A stretch of 64,000 nucleotides of DNA, taken from an uncultured Asticcacaulis sp. Its GTDB lineage: Bacteria; Pseudomonadota; Alphaproteobacteria; Caulobacterales; Caulobacteraceae. The DNA lies in assembly GCA_936940865.1 (NCBI GenBank), contig CAKZJB010000005.1, positions 1-64,000 of the forward strand, read 5' to 3'. Shown one piece after another: positions 27,343 to 35,561 of the stretch; the first letter of the stretch is position 1; the number at the start of each line of letters is the position of its first letter. Under the pieces are notes generated by a model. It did no database searches. It was not told the DNA's origin and saw only the letters and a list, made by a program, of their open reading frames with translations. The position numbers were made by a program, and so were the translations under genes.

Positions 27343-28113
27343 TCATCCTCTTTGCAGAACGCAGTCAACGACCTCGACAAAGCCCTGCCCACCAGGCCCA
27401 GTCGTGATCCAGGCAGGCGGCGCCACAAGGCAGTCGAGAGCGTCGACGACCGTACTAACGCCGAACGAATGGCGGAAGAATTGAAACATGGGACCGTCAT
27501 TCTCCGAATCCCCGACATATGCGACCCGACCAGGTTCCTGATCGATATCCAGAGCGAAGTGATTTTTCAAAACTCGTCGCGCCATCTTCAGTTTGTCGTA
27601 GTCCCCAAGCCAAGCTAAAAGCCAAAGATTGTTGACGGTTGCGCGGGCACCAGCTGCCTCGAATGACGTCAGCAACTCGGACTGTAATTTTCTGTCGGAA
27701 ACGCGGTTGAAAGCCAAACTCGTCGATCGATAGATTTGGTCTTCGGCAAATAGCAAACTTGGATGACGCGCAACCATGTCATCGCCTAACGACTTAAGCT
27801 GCCGCGCCGCCACTGTCTGGTCTTCGTGCCAGAACTCCCGGATCACCGCTCCGCTAGCACCGCGACGAAAGAATAAGCCACCGTTCTCGCCTATCACTCC
27901 ATCTACTGGCCACATCCGGGCCATCTGATCGCACCAGCCGGCCGGCGCCGCGGTATTGATAATCACCCTTATGCCGCCGCGTTGTAGGTCTTCGAGCGCC
28001 TTATAAGTCGATGCCGCCAAGCGCCCCTGGAACGTCAGGGTCTCGTCCATATCCGTAAGGATGTAGCGAATGTCGGACAGGTCAATTTCACCAAGGGCAT
28101 CGATATGTTGCAT
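27343..28113 (-). CDS. HAD-superfamily phosphatase (subfamily IIB)
   Basis: A 256-residue protein with HAD motif I DMDETLTFQG near residue 20, motif II INTAAPAGW with the usual Ser/Thr position shifted, a lysine-containing region around KMARRVLKNHF and motif IV YVGDSENDGPMF. The layout with a large alpha/beta cap fits HAD-IIB sugar phosphatases. The substrate is unknown. It is transcribed away from the esterases. Confidence 0.8.
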   Translation of the reverse strand: MQHIDALGEIDLSDIRYILTDMDETLTFQGRLAASTYKALEDLQRGGIRVIINTAAPAGWCDQMARMWPVDGVIGENGGLFFRRGASGAVIREFWHEDQTVAARQLKSLGDDMVARHPSLLFAEDQIYRSTSLAFNRVSDRKLQSELLTSFEAAGARATVNNLWLLAWLGDYDKLKMARRVLKNHFALDIDQEPGRVAYVGDSENDGPMFQFFRHSFGVSTVVDALDCLVAPPAWITTGPGGQGFVEVVDCVLQRG

Positions 28114-28238
28114 GGGGGCCTCTTTCCTCCCTCCTTAGCCGTTCAAAGCCCTTGATCAAGGCAGCGTTCGTGACGTTACTTCACCGAAAATCTAAACTGA
28201 CGATCGAATGAGCCCAAGCTCAAGGGACGTTTGGAAGT

Positions 28239-28289
28239 ACCGCCTACCAAAGCCCGCGAGGGGGGGATGCTAAGGCAATGGTAGGCGGT
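28239..28289 (+). repeat. Palindromic element, copy A
   Basis: ACCGCCTACCA at 28239-28249 pairs with TGGTAGGCGGT at 28279-28289 around an asymmetric loop containing GCCCGCGAGGGGG. The same stem and loop order occurs on the minus strand at 55063-55110. Homology of stem, loop and part of the flanks shows a shared origin. Confidence 0.6.
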
Positions 28290-28328
28290 TTTACCTCAGC
28301 ACCGGGGGGGATGGTGCCAAGGAATTTG

Positions 28329-28793
28329 TCAGGATTTCAAGCCCTTGAAAGGTGAGAGGCCAGTTGACCAGATCATGGTTTGGAAGGCCTCCAAAATCTT
28401 ATCCGGACGGTAACTGGAATGGCGAGAAAGCCGCGCAAGCCAAACCGAGATCGTGGCTCTTTCCTCCGGCGTCAATAATCGGAATCGTTGAACCAAGAAA
28501 TCCTGTGGCTCGATGGCCGACGCGGCAAGGATATCGATCAATTGGGCAGCTGCCTCTAGGCGGCGGGGCGCGATAAGATCAGAGACCACCATGACGCTCG
28601 GAAGAAAATAACAAAAGGCTTCGGGCGCCATGTCGGCCAGTAAGGCGGGGTGGCCGTGCCAGGCCAATTCCGTCAGTGCTTGCCACGACAAACCACGCGG
28701 CCAGTCGTCAGGTGCGCTCCATTCGGCGGGCAGTCTCCTTTTTTTGAAGGCCTGCTCCACCTCGGGCAATAAGGCGCGGGTCCAAATGCTCAA
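28329..28793 (-). CDS. Hypothetical protein, DUF6714-like
   Basis: A 154-residue soluble protein. The arrangement of an acidic N-terminus, a central PEAFCYFLPSVMVVSD segment and a C-terminal LTPEERATISVWL block resembles the DUF6714 type; the resemblance is from memory and not tested. No catalytic motif is visible. It lies downstream of the XRE gene at 29025 and may share its transcript. Confidence 0.5.
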   Translation of the reverse strand: MSIWTRALLPEVEQAFKKRRLPAEWSAPDDWPRGLSWQALTELAWHGHPALLADMAPEAFCYFLPSVMVVSDLIAPRRLEAAAQLIDILAASAIEPQDFLVQRFRLLTPEERATISVWLARLSRHSSYRPDKILEAFQTMIWSTGLSPFKGLKS

Positions 28794-29024
28794 ACCGACT
28801 CTCGCAGATTTTTAAAGTTCCGTTGCAGAACACGCTTTAGAGGTTCGATTACCGGCATAGTATCGAGCAATTCATTGTAAAGCGCCAGTCGGCCAAATCT
28901 ACGCTGACGCTCTGGGCGGTGGCATCTTCGAAATACCGTAGGATTAGAACTACGCCTTCGTCCCGCGCCCCTGCACGCAGCGTCGGCGTAAAGGCCATGT
29001 CGAGCGCAGTTAGCCCATTCCGTA

Positions 29025-29483
29025 TTACCGGCTTCGATCGTCATCCTCATCCCCGATCGTGCGCACAAGCGTCAAAATACGCTGACGGATTTTTGTGTTT
29101 TTAACCCGTGGAAAGGCCTCTGCCAGTTCAATACCTTCGTTCGTTGCCAGGAAGCCGTGCACCGTTTTTTCAGAGTCGGATTCTGAGAAGCCTTCCGGTC
29201 CGCCGCTTTCGTATCCATCAAAAAAGAAAGAAATGGGAGCCTTGAGGTACTTGGCGATCTCGTACAGCTTCGATGCACTGATGCGGTTAGAGCCGCGCTC
29301 ATATTTCTGCACCTGCTGGAATGTCAGGCCGATGCCGGCGGCAAGTTCCTGCTGGCTGATGCCGAGGAATTTGCGTCTTACGCGGACCTGGCCACCGACA
29401 TAGAGATCAACCGGGTTTGGGCCGTCGTTCGCCGCTGAACGGATTGGTTGGGGCATCGCTTGAGCTACTTTCTTGTCCTTCAT
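29025..29483 (-). CDS. XRE-family regulator, typical alphaproteobacterial form
   Basis: A 152-residue regulator with a helix-turn-helix over about residues 26-80 (GGQVRVRRKFLGISQQELAA, then VQKYERGSNRISASKLYEI) and the following FFFDGYE motif. The same KLYEIxKxL...FFDGY block occurs in the gene at 57253. Its start overlaps the stop of the small membrane gene by one base, and the structured RNA lies at the head of that operon. It may control the membrane gene or its own transcript. Confidence 0.85.
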   Translation of the reverse strand: MKDKKVAQAMPQPIRSAANDGPNPVDLYVGGQVRVRRKFLGISQQELAAGIGLTFQQVQKYERGSNRISASKLYEIAKYLKAPISFFFDGYESGGPEGFSESDSEKTVHGFLATNEGIELAEAFPRVKNTKIRQRILTLVRTIGDEDDDRSR

Positions 29484-29773
29484 TACTTCCTCGCCAACTC
29501 TTTATTGGTGTTTCGTCTTATCCAATGGGCAACGCGATCCCAACGCCAGGCCTCAACGACGTTGTGGCGTCGCCATGCTTCAAGGCTGTTTGCCACGGCC
29601 TTGCGTTCTGCATTGTCAATCCCGTGAAGCCGGCACAGGTTTTCGGCTGCCTCCCGGATTTCGGATTGCGGTATTAGCCAAACCTGTATTTCGGTACGCC
29701 ATACTCGCCAGACCGCATAAAGTAAGGCGGCGAAAATCACGATGAAGGTTGGATAACACCACAAAGGAAGCAT
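29483..29773 (-). CDS. Small membrane-anchored protein
   Basis: A 96-residue protein with one N-terminal transmembrane helix (TFIVIFAALLYAVWRVW) and a charged cytoplasmic tail. ATG at 29773 is chosen because a ribosome site (GGGGGCGGA) precedes it; the same frame stays open far upstream but there it crosses the structured RNA and is not protein-like. It overlaps the XRE gene by one base. Function unknown. Confidence 0.6.
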   Translation of the reverse strand: MLPLWCYPTFIVIFAALLYAVWRVWRTEIQVWLIPQSEIREAAENLCRLHGIDNAERKAVANSLEAWRRHNVVEAWRWDRVAHWIRRNTNKELARK

Positions 29774-29821
29774 TATCCGCCCCCTGCCCTGTCGGCCATA
29801 GCCAGCATGTCGTGCCCCGGA

Positions 29822-30043
29822 AGGCCTTAGCGGTACGCCCCCGCTCTTGGCCTCCTGATCTTTGGTGATCGGGGTGTTAGTAAACCGTCGTAACACGGTC
29901 CCTGGAGCTTTTGGTTCGGGTGAACCTGTTGCATGGCCACAGGCACCCCGACCCAAAGTCAGGGAGGTTCGTGCCGGAATGGCCGGCATCAACCAGTTAC
30001 GAAGGAGCTTACTAAGGCCCCGAAGCCGCGCGTATCGGCTTCG
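29822..30043 (-). ncRNA. Structured RNA element, copy 2
   Basis: Minus-strand homologue of 2268-2490. In plus coordinates the helices are: P0 30021-30028/30036-30043; P1 30018-30022/29870-29874 continued by 30009-30015/29877-29883; P2 29996-30002/29888-29894; P3 29983-29988/29972-29977; P4 29953-29957/29910-29914; P5 29939-29944/29924-29929; 3' hairpin 29841-29845/29829-29833 closed by GGCC/GGCC. P0 uses the loop end of P1 and may compete with it. P0, P2 and P5 differ from copy 1 on both strands yet still pair. It ends about 50 bases before the start of the small membrane gene and begins about 400 bases after the Cas9-like stop. Confidence 0.75.
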
Positions 30044-30445
30044 CGACGACGATAGAATAAAATCAGCAGTAAAGTCAAAGGTCGTTAGGACACGGAAGGG
30101 CTGTGCCGCACGATGGCCGTTTCCCGATTGGCCAAACTCAATCCCATACCTGCCGACATGTTTCTCATTCCCGTCATGATCGGAAGCTGGTAAGACTCGC
30201 GTCAGGTCGAAGAGATCATGTTTCCGCCGTTGTTTCCCTACCGATCTTCCAATCGTAGGCAATGTTGATCGTCGATTTGAGAACAAGCCAGACGTCCTAG
30301 CGGAAAAGGCGGCTGGCTTCGAATGCGCTTGAACGCCCATTCGGATGGCTCCATGACAATCGACGTGAACCAGTTCAAGGCGGCTGGACGGTTTGAGGGG
30401 CGATACCATTTGGGACATCGGAAAGTCTCGGATTTCCTTGATGGG
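30044..30445. other. Non-coding gap downstream of the Cas9-like gene
   Basis: No CRISPR array, tracr-like anti-repeat or gene is apparent in these 402 bases. AAGGCGGCTGG occurs twice (30306-30316 and 30377-30387), too little for an array. The promoter of RNA copy 2 should lie here. Confidence 0.5.
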
Positions 30446-33085
30446 TCAGGACAGTTCGTTGTCGACGTAAACTACCTTGCCGCGCCAAGTGCGCTGTTCA
30501 CCGACAACAAGATACCTTTTTCCAAGACGATCGACCTGGTACTTACGCATGTCAGCTAGGTTTCGCGGTCCAATACTGCGGAAAGCGACATCCAAGGTCT
30601 GATGGGGCGAAATGCAGATGCCCCCGTTGGAGCGATCTACGCCGCGGAAATACCCGGCGATTGGCTGGTCACCCGGCTTTTTGACGACTTCAATCCAGCT
30701 CTTTGGCGCCAAGCTGAATTCGAAATTATAAGCGCTCCCCATAACCGGCCATTCAACTTCTGAAGTGGAGGCTTTAATGGCCTGGTTGGGAGGGTACGGC
30801 TCCGAAGCAATCTGATGCGGGTAAATCGGCACGAGAAAGAATTGCCTCGCCCCTCTTTGCGAGGCCTTCGAAAACACGTCGACGCGGGCCATTTCGCCAC
30901 GCTCGGCGGTGCCGCCACGCACGCTTACCCCGGGCTTAATTGAGGATGCGATCACTCTGATTTTGCCAATCCTATCGCCTGTCGGCCCCAGCGGTGGAGA
31001 CGACGCCGGCCGCCCAGCTGCTTGCCAGACGAGCAGTGCTTTGATTATGGCGTGGGATCTTTCAGGTCGTTCAAATCGTTCCTCAAGCGCGCGTCGCAAG
31101 CTGGAGCGGCCGGCTTTTGCGCTCACTTGATCGAGAAGCACGGCCGGCGAAACACGTTCAAAAACCGTCTGAGTTTGGTCGTCTAAGCGATGGACTGTTT
31201 CCTTGTGACCCTGGCCCCTTCCGCGACGGCTTTCCGCCCGGGCCACGACTATCTCGGCCACACGCTGCCTTACCTCGTCACGGAACGATGGCCACGGCAG
31301 AGCAATGCACAGGCGCTCTCCCCCACTTTGAAGTTTTGACAGGCGGTCCGTAGTTGGGATGCTCGGAGTTTTAGCCAATCCCGCCACTACGAGCGCGCCG
31401 CCCGCGTCATAACGATCATCCTCAATAGAGATGCGGGTCCCCACGGATAGCGGCGGCCCCAGTTGCCATGCCCGCCGCAACGCCGAAGCGAGGGTTCCCG
31501 GGTGGGCGAAGCATCGTCTCATCCCGTCGTTCACGGGGTAGAAAAAGCTCAGCAATTCAATAAACAGGCAAGCAGCCCATCGTTTATCAAAAAGGTTTCC
31601 GTCGCATATTGCCCTTTCCAGGACTTCCGCGTTCGGTAAAAGATAGTTTCGCTTTTTCCGGGCGGCCACGTGCTGGCATACGCCGACACGCGATCGAAAT
31701 CCATCGACGTCAGGGGCACCGAGTTCACCCCCGGACATCCATTCGAAAGGGGTTCGACCCGCCTTCAACGCCTTCGCCCGCGCCAGACACAATGTCAGAT
31801 TCAAAAAGCTGTCGTCGCAAAAGCGGTCCCAGGGCAAAATATGGTCGGTTTGAATAAAATCAGCGTCAAAAATGCAAGTGGGTTCAATAGCTTGGCCCGT
31901 ATATAGACATTGCCATCCCTGCTCCTCGGCCAACTCAAATCGCAAAAGCTCGTCCGTCTCGCCTTGCGGCTGGCGCGAAAAACGCGCGATGAAGGCCTCT
32001 TCAGATGCGCGCCGTTTCCGCTCCCGTCTTGATCGGCCCAGCCTGATCCCGGCACGTTCTTCAGCGCTCTTTCCCACATCGCGGGCCAACTCGACGTGTA
32101 TCTCGCCGGGTAAGGCCCCAGCCAAAGCCGGATGATCGTTAAGGAGAGCGACAAATTGTTTGACGCCCTCCAGCAGGCATTTTCGCGTGACGGCGGACCC
32201 AAGGAAATGATGCCTTGGGTTCGTAATGAATAGCGCGAGGTGACGGCGAAGGTTCGTTGCAGTCAGTCCGACAACCTCACCCCGCAGATGCGCCACCTGC
32301 ATAGCCGCAGCCATTCGGCGGCGGCCGTGTTGTTTTTCACCGGCGCGAAAGTCTTGGACGAATGGCTCGCGATCGCCGTCGGCGTCGTCGGACCCGCTGG
32401 AAAACGCCAAGTCCAAGAACTTGGCCTCAAATTCGACGCTCGCGTTTATCCCGCCCAAATCGCGTTGCCGATCGAACAACAGGCGGACTTCATGCTGTAC
32501 CCAATCCTGCCGTGGCGTGCGGCCGTAACTGTTTGGGCCGTTGCGCTTTCTTACGGAAAGAACGGGGTCTTTAAATAAGGCTTCGCCGTAAGTGCGATAG
32601 GACGCAATCTCACGACTGAGCTGATCTACAGCTTTGAGCACCTTGTGCTCGCCGACCACGACCGCTTTTCGGGTCGATTGAAGACCGCGATGCTTGGCCA
32701 AATGATAGAGCGCGACGGCAAATTCCACTGCCGTAAGTTGCCGATCAAGGCCGTCCGCCCGGGCCGTCCACGGACAAATCCGTTGCCGGCCTTTACCCGG
32801 AGCAATAGCAGACATGCCGGTTCCGGACACCAGGCCTTCTGCCCGAAACAGCGCCAGAATGTCGTTGAGACGTCCCCGCCGTCGTTTGACAATCCTTCGG
32901 TCGATACGGGCCTTGCGCCAAATTTCGCTTTTGGGCCGCTTGTCTCTGTCCGTTTCGGGCGCATTGAAAGCCCATACGCCTGCGTCCAAGACCTGTTCGG
33001 ACACCGTATCCAACAGGCCCCATCCAATCGAGGACACGCCCACACGGAGACCCAAAACTACATTTTCTCGGATGGGATAAGACAT
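30446..33085 (-). CDS. Cas9-like protein with degraded nuclease sites
   Basis: An 879-residue homologue of type II-C Cas9, shorter than the usual 1000-1100. In order: a RuvC-I strand (VVLGLRVGVSSIGW, residues 9-22), an arginine-rich bridge helix (about 57-75, DRRIVKRRRGRLN), a recognition lobe with LAKHRGLQSTRK, RuvC-II (IHVELARD, E332), an HNH domain (CLYTGQAI, then TDHILPWDRFCDDSF), RuvC-III (about 555-568) and a C-terminal WED/PAM-type region with GHKETV. The usual RuvC-I aspartate is R14. The RuvC-III HHxxD is replaced by YDAGG. HNH keeps D414 and H415 but the asparagine position appears to be L440. RuvC cleavage is therefore unlikely and HNH doubtful. No cas1, cas2 or array is in the window. 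RNA-guided binding without cutting is the best inference. Confidence 0.88.
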   Translation of the reverse strand: MSYPIRENVVLGLRVGVSSIGWGLLDTVSEQVLDAGVWAFNAPETDRDKRPKSEIWRKARIDRRIVKRRRGRLNDILALFRAEGLVSGTGMSAIAPGKGRQRICPWTARADGLDRQLTAVEFAVALYHLAKHRGLQSTRKAVVVGEHKVLKAVDQLSREIASYRTYGEALFKDPVLSVRKRNGPNSYGRTPRQDWVQHEVRLLFDRQRDLGGINASVEFEAKFLDLAFSSGSDDADGDREPFVQDFRAGEKQHGRRRMAAAMQVAHLRGEVVGLTATNLRRHLALFITNPRHHFLGSAVTRKCLLEGVKQFVALLNDHPALAGALPGEIHVELARDVGKSAEERAGIRLGRSRRERKRRASEEAFIARFSRQPQGETDELLRFELAEEQGWQCLYTGQAIEPTCIFDADFIQTDHILPWDRFCDDSFLNLTLCLARAKALKAGRTPFEWMSGGELGAPDVDGFRSRVGVCQHVAARKKRNYLLPNAEVLERAICDGNLFDKRWAACLFIELLSFFYPVNDGMRRCFAHPGTLASALRRAWQLGPPLSVGTRISIEDDRYDAGGALVVAGLAKTPSIPTTDRLSKLQSGGERLCIALPWPSFRDEVRQRVAEIVVARAESRRGRGQGHKETVHRLDDQTQTVFERVSPAVLLDQVSAKAGRSSLRRALEERFERPERSHAIIKALLVWQAAGRPASSPPLGPTGDRIGKIRVIASSIKPGVSVRGGTAERGEMARVDVFSKASQRGARQFFLVPIYPHQIASEPYPPNQAIKASTSEVEWPVMGSAYNFEFSLAPKSWIEVVKKPGDQPIAGYFRGVDRSNGGICISPHQTLDVAFRSIGPRNLADMRKYQVDRLGKRYLVVGEQRTWRGKVVYVDNELS

Positions 33086-33201
33086 GTTCTACACTGTTGC
33101 AGAGCAATGCCGTTGAACCGTCTCCATGCGTATGCTACCAAAATCACGGAAGATCGGTAGCGAACCCACGGTAAATGGTTCTGCCATGAAAGATAACCTC
33201 G

Positions 33202-33219
33202 CCCGATGTTTCGGGCGGG
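33202..33219. terminator. Short hairpin upstream of the Cas9-like gene
   Basis: CGCCCGA and TCGGGCG form a seven-base stem around a short loop in the gap between the fluoride operon end and the Cas9-like start. It may terminate the long minus-strand fluoride transcript before the Cas9-like gene. No strong T-run follows. Confidence 0.3.
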
Positions 33220-33328
33220 GGATTCTTCCCCATCCCAAAATTGTGTCCATCCTTGTTGGGGCTTCTCGGCTCACTATAGCGATCCGGGGCCGCATATCTT
33301 TTCGTGTCTTCACAGGCATCATCTCCGC

Positions 33329-33865
33329 TCACACGATATGGAGCCAATTGCCGACGACGATCAGAACGCCGCCGATAATGAGGAGCGCCGTCGCCCATCG
33401 GAGGGGATTGGCCGATGCCACCTTGGCAAGTCCGGTTCCCAGAACGACGAGCGCGATCAAGGCGGCAACCAAAGCGAGCCAGGAATATCTCGGGAAGACA
33501 GCGGCCGGCAGCAATGGCAGCAAAGCCCCGGCGAAGCTGCACGTACCCGATACGGCCGCGCCGACCAGGGCCCGGTTGAAGGACGATCGGCCCAAGGCGC
33601 TCGCGGCTAGTTGCCCTTTGGACGACAGCCGCAGATGCATCTCCGCGACGACCAGGTCCGATCTTTGCCTGGCATATTCCGCCACGAAAAATATGAATAT
33701 GCCGGAGATCGCTCCGCCCGTAGAAATCCTGAGCGCAAGCTGAAGACTTATCGGGTCGCCGCTTCCGATGATGCGGCCGGCGGCCAGGGCCAGCGCCGTC
33801 AATATGCCGTCCATCAACCCGATGACGATGGCGAAGAGATTGTTACGCTGGTCGACCATGCTCAC
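33329..33865 (-). CDS. VIT/CCC1-like membrane protein
   Basis: A 178-residue protein with about five transmembrane helices (LFAIVIGLMDGILTALALAA, GAISGIFIFFVAEYARQ, AGALLPLLPAAVF, ALIALVVLGTGLAK, ATALLIIGGVLIVVGNWL). The GLMDGILTAL start and layout resemble the VIT1/CCC1 family of metal transporters, though cytoplasmic metal-binding glutamates are few. It is the last gene of the minus-strand operon headed by fluoride riboswitch 1 and overlaps the DUF211 gene by four bases. Confidence 0.65.
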   Translation of the reverse strand: MSMVDQRNNLFAIVIGLMDGILTALALAAGRIIGSGDPISLQLALRISTGGAISGIFIFFVAEYARQRSDLVVAEMHLRLSSKGQLAASALGRSSFNRALVGAAVSGTCSFAGALLPLLPAAVFPRYSWLALVAALIALVVLGTGLAKVASANPLRWATALLIIGGVLIVVGNWLHIV

Positions 33866-34146
33866 CGCTTGCGGCTGACGGCTTCGACGATATGGCTGCC
33901 CGCCGCGACGTGGTCCACGCTGTTGACGACAGCGCCGGCGTGCTCGATCGTCTTGACCAGCGCCGCATAATCGATCTTCTCGCCTTCGACCGTTACGTCC
34001 ATGCCGACGGTCTCCATGTCGATCTCAGTGACAGATAAGTTGACGGCTTGAACGCCGGACACGGCCTCGATGGCTCCGGCCAGGTCGATAATCGACGGCT
34101 GGGCCAGCGCCTTGTCGACGTCCAGGGTCAGTCTGCGTATGTTCAT
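33862..34146 (-). CDS. DUF211 family protein
   Basis: A 94-residue ferredoxin-like protein matching DUF211: RRLTLDVDKALAQPSIIDLA, then VSGVQAVNLSVTEIDMET and IEHAGAVVNSVDHV. The family is small, of unknown function and often next to membrane transport genes. It overlaps the VIT-like gene by four bases, suggesting they work together. Confidence 0.82.
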   Translation of the reverse strand: MNIRRLTLDVDKALAQPSIIDLAGAIEAVSGVQAVNLSVTEIDMETVGMDVTVEGEKIDYAALVKTIEHAGAVVNSVDHVAAGSHIVEAVSRKR

Positions 34147-34150
34147 GGCA

Positions 34151-34390
34151 TCAGTCTTCCTTCTTCGAGGGATCAGCGGCCGCCGCGCGAGCGCGGCTCG
34201 CCAACCACCCTCGGGTGGCGTTCAGACATTCTTCCTCGGTCAAAGGCCCCGTTCCCGGCGTCTTGGCTGGTTTAGGCTTCTCATCTGATTTGTCAGCCTG
34301 TACCGGATCGGCATCTGCGGTTCTCTGCCGCCGGCGCAGGACGTCGCCCGCCGAATGTTCCGGTATGTTTTCGTCGTTTGCCATGGCCAT
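34151..34390 (-). CDS. Small charged hypothetical protein
   Basis: A 79-residue hydrophilic protein, rich in Lys, Asp, Glu and Pro, with a short conserved-looking segment (GPLTEEECLNATRGWLASRA). It is probably partly disordered. Close spacing on both sides places it in the fluoride operon. Confidence 0.55.
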   Translation of the reverse strand: MAMANDENIPEHSAGDVLRRRQRTADADPVQADKSDEKPKPAKTPGTGPLTEEECLNATRGWLASRARAAAADPSKKED

Positions 34391-34396
34391 GTCCGT

Positions 34397-34717
34397 TCAT
34401 CCGTTCCCGTTTGATTTGTCGTTCTTGTCGTAGGCGTCCGAGGACGCGAGGTCAGGCTCCTCGTCCAACTGCGTGGGCTCGATGATATTGGCCTGGAGCA
34501 TGCGGGCGCGAGCGTGCAGCACCGGAGGCGTCAGGCTCAGGAACATGGCCAGGGCACCCGCCGCGACGATCAGGAGAATAAGCATCCAGAAGGTGCGTGG
34601 CAGCCATCCCGCCAAGGCACCTATTCCGGCGAATGCGGCCGCGGCACCGAACGCGATGACACCCGGCAGGAGACAGGTTAGCTCGTCCCGCGTGGGCATG
34701 CGCAGTGCGTACTTCAT
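34397..34717 (-). CDS. Two-span membrane protein
   Basis: A 106-residue protein with two hydrophobic helices (LLPGVIAFGAAAAFAGIGAL and TFWMLILLIVAAGALAMFL) and an acidic C-terminus. The family is not recognised. It sits in the operon between the avidin-like genes and the small charged protein. Confidence 0.6.
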   Translation of the reverse strand: MKYALRMPTRDELTCLLPGVIAFGAAAAFAGIGALAGWLPRTFWMLILLIVAAGALAMFLSLTPPVLHARARMLQANIIEPTQLDEEPDLASSDAYDKNDKSNGNG

Positions 34718-34747
34718 GGTAGGCTCCTTTCACGCGCCCCTTCCTTG

Positions 34748-35161
34748 CTAAGAAAAATGTCGTGTGAAGTCGTCCGTGCCGGCGAAGGTCGACATCCAGA
34801 AATACCGGGGCTCCTCGGGCTCGGGCAGTTCGGTAATCAGCCGCCACATCAGCACGAGCTTGGCATGCGGTGTTTCCGCGCCCAGGATCTGGCCGCACCA
34901 TTGGGTAATCGAGCCGCTCTTTTCCCAGAGGACCATGAAGGCGATCAGGTCGCCGACGACCGATCCCTTGACCTCGGCATTGCTCTCGCCGGCGTGGGCG
35001 AAGCCCTTGTTGGAGCCGTAGTACATACCTGTCAGGTCATGGCCATTGACCTGAAGCTCGAGGACGGCGCCGTGGTTGTTCGCCCAGCGGCCGGAAAAGT
35101 CGAAGGTCTTGTTCGGATTGACGGAGTGCTGGGCAATGCGAAGCGCTTTTTCATGGTGCAT
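34748..35161 (-). CDS. Avidin-like protein 1
   Basis: A 137-residue protein with an avidin-type barrel pattern: FSGRWANNHGAVLELQVNG (strands 1-2), GDLIAFMVLWEKSGSITQWC (strands 5-6), KLVLMWRLITE (strand 7) and GTDDFTRHF (strand 8). Trp at the ALW/VLW, TQW and LMW positions and the terminal Asp match biotin-contact sites, while some polar contacts differ. No signal peptide: it should be cytoplasmic. First numbered of three tandem paralogues, the most distal in the operon. Confidence 0.8.
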   Translation of the reverse strand: MHHEKALRIAQHSVNPNKTFDFSGRWANNHGAVLELQVNGHDLTGMYYGSNKGFAHAGESNAEVKGSVVGDLIAFMVLWEKSGSITQWCGQILGAETPHAKLVLMWRLITELPEPEEPRYFWMSTFAGTDDFTRHFS

Positions 35162-35171
35162 GGCAATCTCC

Positions 35172-35561
35172 TCAGGGCCGGGTGAATTCTTCCGAGCCGT
35201 GATAGTCGGCGACCCAGTAGGTGTCGTTCATCTCGGGCTCCGGCACCTCCGAGATAACGCGCCAGGCCAGTTGCAGCTTTTCCATGTGGTCGCCCATGAG
35301 TTCGCCGGTCCAACTGCTGAGCGCGCGCATGTCTTCGGAAAACGCCACAAGCGCGACCATGCCGCCCGTTGCAAAGCCGCGTAGGCTGGCCACAACCTGA
35401 TCGCCGTCATCGTCACGCGCAAACGTGCCGGTGACATCGTGGCCGTGCACGCTGAGGTCCAGGATGGAACCCTGTCGGTTGACCCACCGCCCCTTGATAC
35501 CTTCGACGTGAAGGACGGAGCTCATGCGGCGCGCACGCGTCAGCGCCTTTTCATGCAACAT
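35172..35561 (-). CDS. Avidin-like protein 2
   Basis: A 129-residue avidin-like paralogue from ATG 35561, preceded by AGGAGGG. Matching segments are IKGRWVNRQGSILDLSVHG, GMVALVAFSEDMRALSSWTG and LQLAWRVISE, ending HGSEEFTRP. The Trp before strand 6 found in the other two is replaced (VAFSED), so ligand binding may differ. It overlaps the preceding paralogue by 11 bases. Confidence 0.78.
   Translation of the reverse strand: MLHEKALTRARRMSSVLHVEGIKGRWVNRQGSILDLSVHGHDVTGTFARDDDGDQVVASLRGFATGGMVALVAFSEDMRALSSWTGELMGDHMEKLQLAWRVISEVPEPEMNDTYWVADYHGSEEFTRP

Noticed and set aside
28849-28998. 49-residue minus-strand frame after the XRE gene (MAFTPTLRAGARDE start)
   Set aside because: The composition is plausible but there is no clear ribosome site or homologue, and a longer frame overlaps it. 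Not enough to call.
29483-30418. A continuous 311-residue minus-strand frame
   Set aside because: The first 215 residues read through the structured RNA and are not protein-like. Only the last 96 residues, from ATG 29773, form a plausible gene.
30044-30445. Possible CRISPR array beside the Cas9-like gene
   Set aside because: Only an 11-base word occurs twice. No regular repeat-spacer pattern is present here or elsewhere in the window.
33089-33322. 77-residue minus-strand frame upstream of the Cas9-like gene
   Set aside because: Basic, low-information peptide across a promoter or terminator region.
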